Shown here: positions 12,987 to 25,715 of the stretch, piece after piece
Numbering within the stretch: the stretch's first letter is position 1
Layout: each line of letters starts with the position of its first letter
Source of the DNA: Dactylonectria macrodidyma
Taxonomy: Eukaryota; Ascomycota; Sordariomycetes; Hypocreales; Nectriaceae
Reading direction: 5' to 3'
NCBI GenBank assembly: GCA_020744425.1
Contig: JAGMUV010000010.1
Span: 1 to 64,000, forward strand
Length of the DNA: 64,000 bases
Position numbers and translations under genes: made by a program
Notes under the pieces: model-generated
Told to the model about the DNA's origin: nothing
Seen by the model: only the letters and a program-made list of their open reading frames with translations
Database searches by the model: none

Positions 12987-15221
12987 TAATATCTCTTCCT
13001 TTAGGGTCTTATTCTTAAGGCTATATAACTAGTCTTTATTTAATAGACTTATTAATTTATTATTCTTCTTTTTTAAATATTTTTTATAATATATTATATT
13101 AATAAATATATCTAATTATATATAAAAACTATTTATATATAAAACTCTAAAAATAAACGCTCCTTCTTATATTATTACTATTATTAAAATACTATTAGAT
13201 ATACTTTATAATTAGTACTTTTATTATAATAAAAGCTCTATATTTTTTAATAATTTATCTTATTATAGTAAATATATAAGGCTAAAGAAGTCTTATAATA
13301 GTTTATAGATTATATAATTTTATAAATAGTTTCTTTATTCTTAGTATACTTATTTACTAACTAATTATAATACTTAAGCTTATAAATACTAAGAAGAAGC
13401 TAGAAGTAAATAAAGAGGAAGTAAATAAGGATCTCTTAAAGCTTTATAAAGAGTTAGCCTCTTTATAAGTGCATATAGCTATTATAATAGGCTGTCTAGC
13501 TTATTTATAAAAGACTTAAAGTAAAGTAAAGGAAAAGTATTTAGAAATAGTTTATTATAGACTCTAAGGTATAGATAAAGAAAATAGTCTATTAAAGGCT
13601 TTAAATACTTAAGAGAACTAAGTAATATAAGAATTATAGCTACTTATTATCTTAAATGATTTTAATTAAATATCTATAAGTCTAAGAATATTTAATCCTT
13701 CTATTTTTAATCCTTTTTCTTCTTTTATTTTTATATATAAAATGCTTTTAATAAATATTATATATAATTAAGGTTTTTTAATAATTATTATAATATTTTA
13801 CTTTTTAAATAGTCTTTTTATTTAATAAAGTATATTATCTTACTATTAATTTTCTTTATATTATAAATTTCTTTAATATAATACTCTTTTAAATCTTTTA
13901 CTTATAGTTTATAATTATAACTATTATTAATTATAATTATATTTTTAAATAGTTTTAATAGTAAAATATAGAATATTAAATATTTTTTACTTTTTAAATT
14001 TAATTTATAATTATTTTTTAAATTTTTTTTTAAAACTTTATAAAATCTAATAAACTTATAATTAAGTTTTTTATTTAATCTATTTATTAAAATATTTTTT
14101 ATAATTAAAAGGACTATATCCTCTTTTAAAAAGGATAGTCTCTTTATTTATTTAGAGTTATAATATTTCTTTATTTAGTTTTTAATAAACTTAAGTTTAG
14201 TCCTTAGTTCTTTATAAAGGTTTTTTAATTTATTAAAAGTAAATATTATATAAAAATTAATAATCCCTTTTTATAATTTATAATATATATTAAATATAAA
14301 TCTAAAATTCATAAATACTAATATAAGCTTTATATTTTTATATATAATAGTATTATAGCTTAATTAAGCTATTAATAGTTTTTTAATTTAATTATTCTAT
14401 TTATAATTAATATAGTATTATAAATATTATTTAAAGATCTAATTTATTCTTTCTATTTATCTATTTACTTATAGTTAGAATATAATAATTAATTAATAAT
14501 TAAATCTAAACTATACTATTAAAGCTTATTAAAACTTAAATATAAATAAAGGTCTTTTATTAATTAGAATCTCTATTAATAATCTATATATACTAATAAT
14601 ATTCTAATTAAATATATAAATAAATTCTTTTATATTTATTACTTTTTTATATAATATAAAATAAGAAAATTCTATAAATTTATTTATAATAATAAGAATA
14701 CTATTATAAAAAGCTCTAATTACTAAGTCTTTTAATAAAAGTAATTTTATAATAAAATTTATAATAATAGAATACTATAGTCTTTAAGCTATTAATAAAG
14801 GCTATAATTCTCTATAAGGTTTATAGTATTATATTTTAATTTTTATATAAAGACTATATTATTAAATAATATTTTATATAACCTTCTTAATTCTAAGAAA
14901 TATATATATTATTTTAACTCTCTTAAGAGTTTTATTAACTCCTTAGTATTTATATAATATATAAGAATATATTTCTTATATAAGCTATTCTTATAGTTCT
15001 ATTAAAACTTATAGTTTTTATAGTTCTAATTATAAAGCGGGGATTAAATAGGAGTTTTTTATAACTCTATTTATTTTATAAGTCTAATTATATTATTTAA
15101 TTTTCTTTAGTAATCTATTATTATAAATTATATAATATATATTATTAAATATTATTTATAATAAGTATTTATAATATTAATATATATATCTTAAGTATTT
15201 CTATTATAAGTATTCCTTAAG
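12987..15221 (-). mobile_element. Truncated older Gypsy element, 3-prime pol part
   Basis: This stretch is colinear with 15,605-17,607 and its continuation 25,721-25,953. The element is on the minus strand, as judged from the reverse-transcriptase motif of its relative, so this is the 3-prime part next to its 3-prime LTR. It is cut off exactly where the next LTR begins (15,222). Stops fill all frames. Confidence 0.65.
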
Positions 15222-17607
15222 TATAATAATTAAGTTAATATATTACTCTTATAAGACTAGTATATACTAAGTCTTAATCTAAGGGTTTATATAATAAAGT
15301 AATTAAATAAGTTAAGATTAAATAATACTTATTATATTTAATAATAGTAAAGTAAAATATATTTAATATAATTAAGTTATATTAATAGCTAAAGAGCTAC
15401 TTATAGTAAATATACACTCCTTAATTAACTATATACTAAATAGACTACTATCTTACTTAAAAGACTACTATTAGTCTTAGACTATTACTATTAGTCTTAG
15501 TAAGGTATTAGTTCTAAAGTAAGGCTATACTATTAGTCTGAACTAAATATAGGTCTTATTATTCTACTATTCCTAACTGCTTAATAAGAACCTAAGCTAT
15601 AATATAATATCTCTTTTCCTAAGGTCTTATCCTTAAGGCTATATAATTAGTCTTTACTTAATAGCCTTATTAGTTTATTATTCTTTTTTTAAAAATATTT
15701 TTTATAATATATTATATTAATAAATATATCTAACTATATATAAAAACTACTTATATATAAAACTCTAGAAATAAATACTCTTTCTTATATTATTATTATT
15801 ATTAGAGTACCATTAGATATACTTTATAATTAGTACTTTTATTATAATAAAAGCTATATATTTTCTAATAATTTATCTTATTATAATAAATATATAAAAT
15901 TAAAAAAGTCTTATAATAGTTTATAAATTATATTATCTTATAAGTGGTTTCTTTATTCTTAGTATACTTACTTTTACTAACTAGTTATAATACTTAAGCT
16001 TATAAATATTAAAAAAAAGCTAGAAGTAAATAAAGAAGAAGTAAGTAAAGATCTCTTAAGGCTTTATAAAGAGTTAGCCTTTCTATAAGTATATATAGCT
16101 ATTATAGTAGGCTATCTAGCTTATTTATAAAAAACCTAAAGTAAAGTAAAAGAAAAGCATTTAAAAATAGTTTATTATAAACTCTAAGGTCTAAATAAAA
16201 AAGATAGTCTATTAAAGGCTTTAAACGCTTAAGAAAGCTAAGTAATATAAGAATTATAACTATTTATTATTTTAAATAATTTTAACTAAGTATTTATAAA
16301 TTTAAAGATATTTAAACCTTTTATTTTTAATCTTTTTTCTTCTTTTATTATTATATATAAAATGCCTTTAGTAAATACTATATATAATTAAGGTTTTTTA
16401 ATAATTATTATAATATTTTACTTTTTAAATAGTCTTTTTATTTAATAAAGTATATTATTTTACTATTAATTTTCTTTATATTATAAATTTCTTTAATATA
16501 GTACTTTTTTAGATTTTTTATTTATAATTTATAATTATAATTATTATTAATTATAATTATATTTTTAAATAATTCTAATAATAAAATATAAAATACTAAA
16601 TATTTTTTACTTTTTAAGTTTAATCTATAGTTATTTTTTAAGATTTTCTTTAGAACTTTATAAAGTCTAATAAACTTATAATTATGTTTTTTACTTAGTC
16701 TATTTATTAAAATATTCTTTATAGTTAAGAGGACTATATCCCTTTTTAAAAAGAATAGTCTTTTTATTTATTTAAAATTATAGTATTTTCTTATTTAATT
16801 TTTAATAAATTTAAATTCAGTCTTTAGTTTTTTATAAAGGTTTTTTAGTTTATTAAAAGTAAGTATTATATAAAGGTTAATAATTCCTTTTTATAATCTA
16901 TAGTATATATTAAATATAAATCTGAAATTTATAAATACTAATATAAGCTTTATACTTTTATATATAATAATATTATAACTTAGTTAAGCTATTAATAGTT
17001 TTTTAATTTAATTATTCTATTTATAATTAATATAATACTATAAATATTATTTAAAGATCTAATTTATCCTTTTTATTTATTTATTTACTTATAATTAGAA
17101 TATAGTAATTAATTAATAATTAAGTTTAAATTATACTATTAAAGTTTATTAAAACTTAAATATAAATAAAAGTCTTCTATTAATTAGGATTTTTATTAAT
17201 AATCTATATATACTAATAATATTCTAATTAAATATATAAGTAAATTCTTTTATATTTATTACTTCTTTATATAATATAAAATAAGAAAATTTTATAAATC
17301 TATTTATAATAATAAGAATACTATTATAAAAGGCTCTAATTACTAAGTCTTTTAATAAAAGTAGTTTTATAATAAAATCTATAATAATAAAATACTATAG
17401 TCTTTAAGCTATTAATAAGAACTATAGTTCTTTATAAGGCTTATAGTATTATACCTTAGTTTTTATATAAAGGCTATATTATTAGATAATGTTTTATATA
17501 ACCTTTTTAATTTTAAAAAATATATATATTATTTTAATTTTTTTAAAAGTTTTATTAACTCTTTAGTATTTATATAATATATAAAAATATATTTTCTATA
17601 TAAGTTA

Positions 17608-18023
17608 TGTAACAGTCGTGTTCCCAGGCTAGGCTATACAGAGTATAGAGTAGCGTAGAAAGGGTTCCTAAGGGATAGACCAGGGTCTATGTTAGTAGAA
17701 CGGTTAGGTCATACTTACTAAGCAGTAGTCATAGTATTACGTTAGGTAATAGTTAATATATAGTAATGCGTAATAGTTAGAGTAGATTAAGGTAACTAAG
17801 TTATATTAATAGCTGAAGAGCTGCTTATACTAGATATACACTTCTTAGGTATTTATATAGTTATAATATGAGTTAGATTATTAGGATTATCTAATGATCC
17901 TAATGATCTTGGATTATTTAGATTATTTAGTATTCTAGGTAATCTATATGTAATTAGAGTGAAAAGTGGGGGTGCTATTAGTATACGTAATCAGATCGCG
18001 GCCTAGTTGTATAGGTCGTAATA
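17608..18023 (-). repeat. 3-prime LTR of nested Gypsy element
   Basis: This 416-bp LTR is colinear with 25,300-25,715 and differs mostly by transitions, as expected for RIP. Because the coding strand is minus, the left LTR is the 3-prime one. Confidence 0.85.
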
Positions 18024-21000
18024 TGATATCTCCCTTCTGTTAGTTCTTATCCTTAAGACCTATGATTTATATGCTTATACTTATAAGTCCTTTTCCTTCC
18101 TTCATCCTTTCTTTATAATAGCTGACTGTATTATTAAGAAATGCAAACCCGTTACTATAAAAACTAAGTAATATAATGCCCTTCTTAAGGTTATTTTCTC
18201 TTATTAGGTTATTATAAAAAATTCCTGCTCTTTCTATAAGCAGACTGGGGCGACCTGCTCTTTATCTAAAGATAATTCTTCTTAGTATTTTAAGTGCATT
18301 TAGCTAAATAAGCCTTTTTATAATGCCCGCAGCCTTTCTCTATAATAGCTACATAAGGTTATTACTTACTATACTCGTTTTAAGTCTGAGTTAGAAGAGG
18401 CTAAAAATGCCCACTACTAAATAGATATAAAGATTAAGTGTCTTTAAAAATAAAAGAAATTATAATTTAAGAAGATAATACGCACTATATTATATAGTAT
18501 TAATAATATAGAGGAGCTTAAGTAGATAGAAAGAGAGGAAGCTAAGCGAGAGGCATAGCGCTAAGTCATTTCTCCTTCTTCTTCTAAGCGCCATTCTTCT
18601 ACTGAGGGTGTTCTGCCTGAAGATTTTTTAGATACATAGGATGGGGTTTACTTAGAGGTATTATTAGATCCGTCCTTTATTACTACTTTTAGTTTTATTT
18701 CTTCTTCTAATATTCTATATAGAATGTTTTTAGTAGACGTTATATATAAATAAGGTTCTCTGGTAGTTATTATAATATTTTGCTTTTAAAATAGTCTTTT
18801 TACTTTATAAGATATATTATTTTTCTATTAATTTTCTTTATATTATGGATTTCTTTAATATAATACTCTTTTAGGTCTTTTATTACTAGTTTATAACTTT
18901 ATTTATTATTAATTAGAATAGTATTTTCTATTAATTCTAGTAATGAGATATAAAAAACTGGGTAATATTATATTTTTAGGTTTAGTCTGTAGTTATTTTT
19001 TAAGATTTTTTCTAAAACTTTATAGAGTTTAATGTATTTATAGTTAAGTTTTTTACTTAGTCTATCTATTAATAGGTTTTTTATTACTAGTAAGACTATA
19101 TCTCCTTTTGAAAAGGATGGTCTCTTTAGCCTTTTTTAGTTATAGTATTTTTTTATTTATCCTTATATAAATTTAAATTCAGTTTTCATTTCTTTGTAGA
19201 GGTTTTTTAGTTAATCTAATATTAGGATTGCTTTTAGGTTAATAATTCTATTATACTATTATTAGTATGCATTTAGTGTAAATCTGAAATTAGCATAGTA
19301 TAGTATAAGCTTAGTACTTTTATTTATTATAGTATTATAACTTAGTTATACTATAAGTAACTTTTCTACTTAATTATTTTATTTATAGTTAATATAATAT
19401 TATAAGTACTATTTGAGTACTTAGTTTATACGTTCTATTTATTTATTAACTTATAGTTAGAATGCTATTATAAGTTAGTAGTTTAATCCTAATTGGGCTA
19501 TTAAGGCTTACTAAAACTTAGATATAAATAGGGGTCCTTTATTACTTAGGATCTCTATTAGTAAGCTATATATACTAATAATGTTCTATAAGAATAGGTA
19601 AGTGAACTGTTTAGTATTTATTAACTCTTAGTATAGTATAAAATAAGAAAATTTTATAAATCTGTTTATAATAATAAGAATACTATTATAGAAGGTACTA
19701 CTTGCAGGGTCTTCTAATAGGGGTAATTTTATAATAAAATCTATTATAATAGAGTCTTATAGTCGCTTAGTAACTAGTAGAGGTTGTAATTCTCTATATG
19801 GTTTATAGCGTTATGCCTTAGTTTTATTATATAGTTTATAGGTTTTAATAACTTCTATAACTATTCTTTTTATACTAGGAAATGTATATACTATTTTAAC
19901 TTATTTAATAGTTTTGTTAATTCTTAAGTATCTGTATAAGGGGTGGTTATGAATATCTTATACTAATAGTTCTTATAATTCTAAGAGGATTCATAACCTT
20001 TATAGTCTGAGTTATAATTCAGGAATTAGGCAGGGTATTCCTATTACTTTATCTATTTTATATATCTAGTTATATTCCTTTATCTATTTATAGAGTATCT
20101 CTTAAGATACTATTACTACGATTTAGGCGGTTTTATTAAGTTTATTAGCTTATTTGAGTTTTTTCTATATTTTATTAGGTTTATAGTCTTAGTAGTCAAT
20201 TATCTCCTAATATTCTTTTGCGTATTATTAGATAAGATCTTATAAGCATTATTTGCATTATCTTATATAAGTAATATATACTTTTATAAAGTCACTATAG
20301 AAATACTAGTAGAGTTTCTTAGCTAGAGTTTAGGGGTTCTTGTAGTGGTTGCCTTAGTGGAAATAAGTAATTGCTTAAGGTCCTTAGGATCCGGTTAAGG
20401 CTGCTTTTCCTTCTTACTACTGTAGTTTTCTTAGGGCTGGCTGTTCGTTGTGTATTTATTGTTTAAAGCTTTGCTTAGGCTTTTATAATCACTTTAATAG
20501 GTCTTTGAGTAATCGTGACTTACTTATAGCTATAATGTATTTTTACTTAAGATATCCTTTAGGGGTATAGGCTAATATTTATTTATTGGGTTTTAGTATA
20601 TTAACTTTAAAGTCAGGTCATTAACTTATTATATTAGCTTATCTGTTTTCTAAGCCTTTTTTATAGATAATGATATAGTCGAATTCTAATAGGTATTTTA
20701 TATAATGAAGTTATCTTTTACTGAGTTCTTATATAGTAGCGAAGTATGAGATATTCTTATAGTCTGTATAGACTATAACCTAGTATTCGCTTCTTAAGAA
20801 GTAGTATTAGAATTCTTTAAAAGAGTTAACTATTACTAAGAATTCTTTATTATAGATAGGATAGTTAAGTTTAGCTCCTTTTAGTATATATAAGTAAAAT
20901 GCGATTAAGTATAAGTTTCTTTTATTATTCTATTATTTAATCTAGGCTCTTAGGGTGAAGTTAGAAGCATTAGTTTCTAATTCGATTAGTTATTTTAGGT

Positions 21001-21069
21001 TAAAGGTTATTAAAATGGGTTTACTAAGGATAGCTCATTTTAAGTTATTAAAGGCTTTTTAGGCTTTAG

Positions 21070-21440
21070 TATTCTATCTAAAGTTTACGTCCTTTTTTAT
21101 AAGTTTTATTAATAGTTTTACGATTTTACTGAATTCATAAATAAACCTTCTATAATAATTAGTAAACCCTAAGAAGCTTTATACTTCTTTAATACTCTTA
21201 TCTGGTTTTAGCCAATCTTTAATAGCTTTGATTTTCTTTTTATTTATTTGGATCTCATTTAGTCAGATAGTATATCTAAGAAAGTTTACTTCTTGCATAT
21301 AGAACTTGCTTTTCATTAGTTCTATAAGTAGTTTTGCATCTTGTAGTTTCTATAGGATTATATATATATATTTTATATATTCTTCTTCTGTTTTTAAGAA
21401 GATTAGGATATTATTAAAGTAGTATATAATGAAGATATTA
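21070..21440 (-). pseudogene. Gypsy reverse transcriptase core (RIP-inactivated)
   Basis: On the minus strand, 21,399-21,440 reads FIIYYFNNILIF, the RIP-altered form of the Gypsy active-site block that normally reads with YLDD; both aspartates have become asparagine by G-to-A change. Downstream, near 21,080-21,175, it reads LGFTNYYRRF, the conserved block between polymerase and RNase H domains. These two blocks fix the family and the strand. The enzyme cannot be functional. Confidence 0.8.
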
Positions 21441-24400
21441 AGATATTCTCTTAGAGCATTAGTAATCATTTGTTAGAATGTTGTTAGTATGTTTATAAGT
21501 CTAAAGGGCATTATTAGGTATTTAAATAGTCTGAATTTAGTCCTGAATATAGTCTTTTATTTATCTTCGGGCTTTATATAGACTAAGCTATAAGCATTCT
21601 TTAGGTTAAGTACTATAAACTACTTTTTACTATAAAGGCAGTCCTTTAGTTTAGTAATTAAGGGTAGTAGCGTTTAGTCTTTTAGTGTAATATCATTTAG
21701 CTACTAATAGTCTATAATTAATTAGAGTTTTCCATTCTTTTTTAGAATAAATATAACTAGGTATCCTATAGAGGATTTTAAGATTTTAATATATCCTTTT
21801 TTTAATATATCTTTAAAGTATTCTTTTAGTATTTATAGTTATATATTATTAAGGTTATAGAGTTTTAAGAACTTAGGTAAGGTTCTGTCTTTTAATACTA
21901 TTTTATAATCCTATTTATTATATTTAAGTAGACCTATTTCTAATTCTTTAGTAAATAGTTTTTTATAAATATAATAAGTAAGTAATATATTCTTTAACCT
22001 TTTGTTTGCTTCTTATTATTTCTTTATTTTTATAAGGTCTTTATTAAGTTTTATTAGTTAGCTTTATATAAAGGTAATAGTATAGTATGTCTTATTATTT
22101 TAGGCTTTATAGTGTTTATATTTTATGCCTTAGAGTAAGAAAGTCTTTATTATTTTTTTTACTAATACTTCGCTAGTACTATTATTAGTTAAAGCTTAAG
22201 ATTTTATATTATTATCTAAATCTAATTCTTAAGAAGAGTAATTATTAATATTATTAAAGTTTACTTAGCCAGTCCTCTAATTTATTATTAGGTTAACTCA
22301 TTTTAACTATAAGTACTCTAAGACTAAGGCATAGTTTATAATAAGTATTATATTAAATAAGATTCCTTTATTTCATTCTTTTATAAAAACCTTAAGATAA
22401 TTAAGCTCTTTAGTTATTCTTTTATTATTATAACTAAAAGAGGATCTTTTAAGATTCTATACTTTATATAAATGCGTTTTATCTTTTTATAAGAGTTTTA
22501 ATGTATTTATTACTATGAAGTAGATATAGTTAAATTCTGTGCTACTATCTATTAAAGCGGGTAGCCAGTTTCTCTTAATTTATACTTATATCTTTAAGTA
22601 CTAGTATATTATTTATATGCTTTTAATTATATATAGAGCTCTTATTTTAAAGGGTTCTGCTTTCCTTAGCTCTATGCCTATCTATTACTTTATTATAAAT
22701 AGTATTAGGAGTTTTTTATACTCTCTATCATTCTATCTTATAAAGGTTAGAATGTTTGTCTTTAGTTATATTTATACTATATATTGACTTTATTATATAT
22801 ATATATTTAATACTTAGGTTATTAGTAGTTTATAAGTTTTATATTAAGCTTTTAATAATTAGTTAAGTAATTTATATTATATTCTATTAATTAAGTAATA
22901 CTAAAGTATTTATACTATTTCTATATATAGTAATCTTTTATATCTTCCTTTTTATAAAGAGTTATAATAAGTTATTTATTTACTTAGACTAAGAAGTAAT
23001 CTTATTATAGTTTATTTCTAAAGTATATAATGCATTTATAGTATATATATAATGCTTATAAGATTTCATTATGTTTTTAGTATATTTAATATATATAAGG
23101 TTTGTCTCCTTATAATTTCTATTCTCTTAGGTTTTATGGGTTTATTTTACTTTATTAATATAAGGCTTAGATATAGATATCTGCTTCTTCTATAGGATCT
23201 TATTATTCTTTAGTAAATTATTCGATTTAAATGTCTTCTATTATATGTATTAGTGCGTTTTATTTTTCTAAGGTAATACTTTGAAGTTTATTATCTGACT
23301 CTAGGTATTTATTCACTAGTGTAAGGATATCCTTATTCTTAATGTTATACCTAGCCTCCCTAGCTTAGTATACGTTTTATCTTGTGCTAACCTATAGTTA
23401 GGGAGTATATTATTATATAATGTAGTTACGTATTGTACTACTATCTATTATAGTAGGTTGCCTTTTATTAGTCTATTAATAGTCAGGCTATTGGTTAGGG
23501 ATATTGAATTTATTGAAATCCTCTATTTGTATTAGTAGTTCTTTGAGTTATTAGACTATAGTAATAGTATGTGTTTTATTATTAGGTCAGGGTGTAATAG
23601 CTAGATAGCTTAGAACTTAGCCTATAGGAATTGGTTTTTATTTTTTAGCTATTGCTTTTTAGGTCCTTTCTTCTTATTCCCTTTTCTTTTTTGCTTTATA
23701 TTAGTATACTGCTTCTTGCTTTATTTATAGCTATTATTCGCATACTTCTAGGTCGTCTTTTTCTCTTTCCATTCTTTAGCTCTATTTATTACGCTTCTTT
23801 TTGCGGTTAACTTCTTATGATTGCTTGGTCTCTGGTCTGGTTCTGCTAATCGGTCTCCTTTAGGAAGCGTTTTCATATTTTAATTCCTCTATTCAGTCTA
23901 ATGCTTTCCAGGCTCTATAGAATTGTCTGTTATAGCCGCTTTGGGTTATATTAATGGATTGAGTAGGAAGGTTATTTCCTTTCTTAACTGAATTAATACT
24001 GTAAGTAAGCGTAATAATAGGCTTGAATGGTTTCTTTTCCTTCCTAGGTTTCTTATAATTATATAAAAGGTGTCTTAGCTTATTATAATTATAATAATTA
24101 AAGGTTTTCTTTCTTTACTAAGGCTATTATTATATTACTCTAAGTTCTATAAGTCTTATTATAATACTGTAAGAAGTGTTAGGGATTTGTGGTTTCCTTT
24201 AGTTAGTATAATTTTTCTTTTTCTAATTACTATTATTATTACTAATATTTTATTTTTCTATTCGTTATTTAAATAGTCGATTATTGATTATAATAGTAAG
24301 TTTAGCGTATTAGGCAAAGTCTATAAGTGGATTTATATTCTTAATAAGTTCGTCCTTAATGTTATCCTTTAGGTTTTAATAAAACTTATTAATAAGGTTT

Positions 24401-24969
24401 TTATTTAATTAGTTAAGTTTTACTATAATATATTAGAATTCTAAAAGGTATTTAAATACTATTTTTATTTATTTAAGTTTTCTAATAGTATTAAGTATAT
24501 TATATTTTTTATCTTATTCTCTATAGTTATTAATTAGTGATTATTTATATCTATTAAAACTATTAAATATTATAGTTATTTTAGGTTTTTACTAACTTAG
24601 GGCTTAGGTTATAAAGTCTTTTAGAATTAACTCATAATTCTAAGCTACTTTACTTTTAAATCTTCTTATAGTATATTACACTTTGAGTAGGTTACTTATA
24701 AATAGTAATAAGTAGTATATATAGTAAGACTTAAGGCTAGTAAGGTATTTTTATAGCTTCTTAAGGTTTCTATTAAACTTTAGTAATTATTTAGGCTTAA
24801 TTATTTTTCTAATATTATAGATATATATTACTATAGTAGGCTATTTATATTCTATAAGTTAAGCTACTTATTATTTTTAATTATTCTTAATTTAAATTAG
24901 TTTAATAATAAGTTTAATAATCTTTCGCTCTATAGCTATAATAATTATATTTATAGTAGGATTGCTTAG

Positions 24970-25260
24970 TATAGCCTGGAGTTATATGTATAACTATTTG
25001 AAGCGCTCTTCGTTCTAGTATTACTCTTCTTCTCGTATAGTATTAGTATGCGTTCCTAGAGCTAAGAGCTTGGCGAGTCCTACAGAGAGTCGTTCGTTCT
25101 CTGCGCAGAGCTCTCTGAGTTCCTCTTCATACTTATTATCAGAGGCGTCTATACGTTCATCGCTGTCTCTGTCCTTAGGGGGTGCTGGGGCCTTACCTTT
25201 AGATAAGGGCGTACTACTAGAGGGTGTAGTGGGTGCTATCGTAGTTCGTTAGATATTGCT
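24970..25260 (-). pseudogene. Gypsy gag N-terminal region
   Basis: On the minus strand a stretch near 25,080-25,170 reads as a charged, glutamate-rich helix containing KYEEELRELCAENERLS, directly inside the 5-prime LTR as expected for gag. It is one of the few GC-rich islands left in the element. The 60-codon open frame on the opposite strand here (25,070-25,252) is its shadow. Confidence 0.5.
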
Positions 25261-25299
25261 TAGCGTATAAGGTAACTGTTTGAATAAGAGCTATTAATA

Positions 25300-25715
25300 T
25301 ATAACGGTTGTATTCTTAAGCTAGGCTATATAGGGTATAGGGTAGTTTAGAAAGGGTTTTTAAAGGATAGACTAAGGTCTATATTAGTAGAACGGTTAGG
25401 TTATACTTACTAAGTAGTAATTATAGTATTACATTAGGTAATAGTTAATATATAGTAATGTATAGTAGTTAGAGTAGATTAAAGTAACTAAGTTATATTA
25501 ATAGCTAAAGAGCTACTTATATTAAATATGCATTTCTTAGGCATTTATATAATTATAGTATGAGTTGGATTATTAGGATTATCTAATGATTCTGATAATC
25601 CTAGATTATTTAGATTATCTAGTATTCTAGGTAATCTATATGTAATTAGAGCGAAAAGTGAGGGTGCTATTAGTATATGTGATCAGGTCGCGGCCTAGTT
25701 ACATAAGTCGTAATA
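25300..25715 (-). repeat. 5-prime LTR of nested Gypsy element
   Basis: 416 bp, partner of 17,608-18,023. It is preceded on the plus strand by AATAAGAGCTATTAATA, the primer-binding side of the internal region. That sequence is also found next to the older family LTR at 30,741, so the two Gypsy families are related. Confidence 0.85.

Larger units (their letters stand above)
17608..25715 (-). mobile_element. Nested Gypsy LTR retrotransposon with 5-bp target duplication
   Basis: Two 416-bp LTRs (17,608-18,023 and 25,300-25,715) flank about 7.3 kb. AGTTA is present immediately outside both ends (17,603-17,607 and 25,716-25,720) and interrupts the older Gypsy element, whose sequence resumes directly after it. 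On the minus strand the LTR reads TGTTACGAC at one end and GACTGTTACA at the other. The element is less AT-rich than its host, so it is younger, but stops from CAG, CAA and TGG codons show that RIP has still killed it. Confidence 0.88.

Noticed and set aside
25070..25252. 60-codon Ser-rich open frame on the plus strand
   Set aside because: It is the reverse side of the Gypsy gag region in one of its few GC-rich islands.
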